Source: DATKLX01 sp035542155 (GTDB lineage Bacteria > Chloroflexota > Anaerolineae > Anaerolineales > Anaerolineaceae). From it: 32,677 nucleotides of DNA. A model generated the notes under the pieces. That model saw only the letters and a program-made list of their open reading frames with translations, searched no databases and was not told the DNA's origin. Positions 30,942 through 32,677 of this stretch are shown piece after piece. Numbering within the stretch: position 1 is the stretch's first letter; each line of letters begins with the position of its first letter. The stretch covers positions 1-32,677 of the forward strand of contig DATKLX010000132.1 in assembly GCA_035542155.1 (NCBI GenBank), read 5' to 3'. Position numbers and translations under genes: made by a program.

Positions 30942-32677
30942 CTATTTGGGCGGCACTATGAAATGCATCAGGCGGTTGTTGGCGCTGTCAGTAACCCAAA
31001 CCCCACCCTCCGGATCCACAGCTACAGCCAGCGCCAGGCCAAAAGCGTTATCTGCCGATCCGGGGTCGCCCCAGGTTTGCAGGAACTGCCCGCTCTGGTT
31101 GAACTCCAGCACCCGCGCTCCCTCCGGATCGGTGACGTAAACGTGCCCTGCCGGATCCACCGCCACGAAAGGTTTGTTTTCAACAGATTGTCCGTTCCAG
31201 CCCGTAATGTCCCACTGCAACGAAGGGACAAAATTCTTCCCGCTGGCATCCGGTGTAAAAACCTGCATGCGCTGGTTCCACGTGTCGGCCACAAATAAAT
31301 TCCCTTGCGCGTCCATCGCGATACCCACCGGCTCGGAAAACTGGCCCGGATCAGCCCCCTCGCCGCCGAAAGAGTTGATATACCCGCCCTCCGAGTCGAA
31401 GATCACGATCCGCTTGTTCCCGGTATCGGTGATAAATACCCGATTCTGCGAGTCCACCAGGATTCCGCGCGGCCCCCAGAACGCTTCGGGTTTCTCCGCC
31501 TGGCCAAAATAGCCCCACAACTTGATGAACTTACCTTCCGCCGTGAATTTCTCCACCCGGCTGTTCCACGTATCGGTCACGTACACCGATCCGTCCGGCC
31601 CAACCGCGACCCCCCACGGCTCGAAGAAGGTTCCGCCCGGGGCGTCGCCTTTGGAGATATCCGCGAAGGTCCCCCAGATTTGCAGAACCGTTCCATCCGC
31701 GGCCAGGTGCTGGATGCGATTGTTGTGCGAATCTGCCACATAGAGGCTCCCATCTTTGGCAACCGCTATCCCGCGCGGCGCGTCGAACTGGCCGGGCTGA
31801 TTGCCCTTCTCGCCTCCAATGATCCTGTCCGCGGTGATCTGGATCCGCCCCTTCTCATAAGGATCCGGGGGTACCGCTTCGGGCGCCGGTGCGACGCCGT
31901 AATTCCAGATCTGCGCGACGATATCTTTGCGGATGTACATGCGGATGCGATCCGCCGGCCGCCAGGTGGTCAACGTCAGGTTCGGATCATTAAAAACCTT
32001 GGCATACTGGGTAAAATCATCATTCGCCCAGATATCAAAAATGGCTGCGCGCACCGCCGGAGTGCTGATGGCATTCCAGATCCTCTGCCAGCCCAGTTCC
32101 CCTTTTTGGGGATCGTTATTATCCAGGCCAAAATACCCCTGCATCGGCCACCACAGCCGGGTATATTCGTATTTGTAGAAAGCGTCTTTGAGGATGTTAT
32201 CGACTTTCTCAAAGTTGGCCTCGCCCGCGATCACGATTGGATCGTTGCGCAGCTCGCGCGTGGGATTGCCCGCGAAAAAAATCTTCTTGGGATAGCGGCG
32301 GAAATACCACCAGTACGGGTACTGGCTGTCGCTATCGTACGCCACGGCGATATCCAGGCCGCCTGTCGTCCGCTTCGAGATTTCTTCCACCTGGGCCAGG
32401 ATATCTTTCGGCCCTCTGGCTGCGTGCGCGTATACCAGAAACTCGGTGGCTTTGTCGTAATTGATGAAATTCACCCGGACCGCCGTCCGCGCCGTCTGGA
32501 CCGCCAGAATGGCCAGGAATCCAATCCCGAGCAGCCGCCAGATCTGGTTGGTCTTCCAGCTCTTCAGCAGGATTGCCAGCCCCGCGCCGCTGGCCAGTAC
32601 GCCGGCCAGCGCAAAAATGAAATTGGCAGTGGCCTGTAACTTTTCGATGCTGTTCCCCTGGAACGGCGGATTGGTCC
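30942..32677 (-). CDS. Membrane protein with C-terminal NHL-repeat propeller, Agl23-like glycosyltransferase type (N-terminus outside window)
   Basis: The frame is open from the window edge to a TAG at 30942-30944, so about 578 C-terminal codons are visible. An in-frame GTG at 32474 is not the true start, since coding continues upstream with two membrane helices (NFIFALAGVLASGAGLAIL and IWRLLGIGFLAILAV). A soluble domain follows (ATEFLVYAHAARGPKDI, YWWYFRRYP), and then about six NHL repeats, such as FDAPRGIAVAKDGSLYVAD, FEPWGVAVGPDGSVYVTD and WGPRGILVDSQNRVFITD. The membrane part fits the TIGR03663 (Agl23-like, flippase-associated) glycosyltransferases. The propeller may bind a surface protein or carbohydrate. 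Family assignment of the membrane half is moderate. Confidence 0.8.
   Translation of the reverse strand, partial: TNPPFQGNSIEKLQATANFIFALAGVLASGAGLAILLKSWKTNQIWRLLGIGFLAILAVQTARTAVRVNFINYDKATEFLVYAHAARGPKDILAQVEEISKRTTGGLDIAVAYDSDSQYPYWWYFRRYPKKIFFAGNPTRELRNDPIVIAGEANFEKVDNILKDAFYKYEYTRLWWPMQGYFGLDNNDPQKGELGWQRIWNAISTPAVRAAIFDIWANDDFTQYAKVFNDPNLTLTTWRPADRIRMYIRKDIVAQIWNYGVAPAPEAVPPDPYEKGRIQITADRIIGGEKGNQPGQFDAPRGIAVAKDGSLYVADSHNNRIQHLAADGTVLQIWGTFADISKGDAPGGTFFEPWGVAVGPDGSVYVTDTWNSRVEKFTAEGKFIKLWGYFGQAEKPEAFWGPRGILVDSQNRVFITDTGNKRIVIFDSEGGYINSFGGEGADPGQFSEPVGIAMDAQGNLFVADTWNQRMQVFTPDASGKNFVPSLQWDITGWNGQSVENKPFVAVDPAGHVYVTDPEGARVLEFNQSGQFLQTWGDPGSADNAFGLALAVAVDPEGGVWVTDSANNRLMHFIVPPK

Noticed and set aside
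30946..31850. Repeated segments suggestive of a CRISPR or tandem array
   Set aside because: They are the degenerate NHL repeats of the protein; spacing and DNA sequence vary and there are no spacers.
31305..32639. 444-codon plus-strand open frame
   Set aside because: Antisense to the NHL-repeat gene; composition reflects the reverse complement of biased codons and no family is recognisable.

Overview
The window looks like a chromosomal segment of a GC-rich bacterium, most likely Chloroflexota of the Anaerolineae type. This rests on gene content and layout: a CoaE with a C-terminal extension, a coaE-cdaA-cdaR-der cluster, sigma-factor/FecR/DUF5666 modules, PD40-fused Ser/Thr kinases and NHL-repeat membrane proteins. 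It is inference, because no rRNA or other decisive phylogenetic marker is present. There are no phage or conjugative genes, no recognisable transposase and no CRISPR array. Most of the sequence is housekeeping genes interleaved with signalling genes.

Layout. 1-3.4 kb: two tandem paralogous membrane glycosyltransferases on the minus strand, the first cut by the window edge. 3.6-6.3 kb: a plus-strand operon with a near-consensus promoter, encoding a roadblock/LC7 protein, a V4R protein, a response regulator with a degenerate GGDEF-like domain, and a polyprenol-phosphate mannose synthase. 6.2-10.2 kb: minus-strand radical SAM protein, RsmA (KsgA) and a YabE-like DUF348/G5/3D cell-wall protein. 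10.3-11.4 kb: a graveyard of a sigma-factor/DUF5667-DUF5666 module, with two inverted DUF5666 remnants around a gutted sigma gene. 11.5-14.5 kb: DUF421 protein, then an intact ECF-like sigma factor coupled to a FecR/DUF5666 protein. 14.6-19.6 kb: tRNA-Phe(GAA) divergent from coaE-cdaA-cdaR-der (coenzyme A synthesis, c-di-AMP synthesis and its regulator, ribosome-assembly GTPase). 19.8-23.5 kb: signal peptidase I, a YgiT-type zinc finger protein, an unknown two-repeat protein, and a Ser/Thr kinase with a PD40 beta-propeller. 23.7-27.7 kb: PIN/TRAM membrane protein, RlmB-type methyltransferase, a T-box leader with serS, and a DUF456 membrane protein. 27.8-32.7 kb: ferritin, an unusual regulatory leader, an ABC-2 permease remnant, an MFS transporter, a YfcE-type phosphodiesterase, and an NHL-repeat protein that runs off the window.

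The most interesting non-coding stretch is about 28.43-28.72 kb. It holds a promoter, a perfect 9+9 palindrome at the likely transcription start, a 32-codon leader ORF, and two mutually exclusive RNA hairpins, one an intrinsic terminator whose loop is the 3' arm of the competing stem. A second terminator follows, then a truncated ABC-2 permease and an MFS pump. I read this as a ribosome-dependent attenuator of a transporter locus, of the kind that governs antibiotic-inducible pumps in Firmicutes. The inducer and the identity of the system are unknown.

Other notable points: a dispersed 53-61 bp imperfect palindrome in the two divergent intergenic regions near 3.4 and 23.6 kb; a repeated AGACCCT...AGGGTCT hairpin near 7.8 and 27.8 kb; the YabE-KsgA neighbourhood of Bacillus preserved without rnmV; and a 78-bp antisense coding overlap between convergent genes. 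Several real starts (TTG/GTG) were chosen from Shine-Dalgarno position rather than the longest reading frame.
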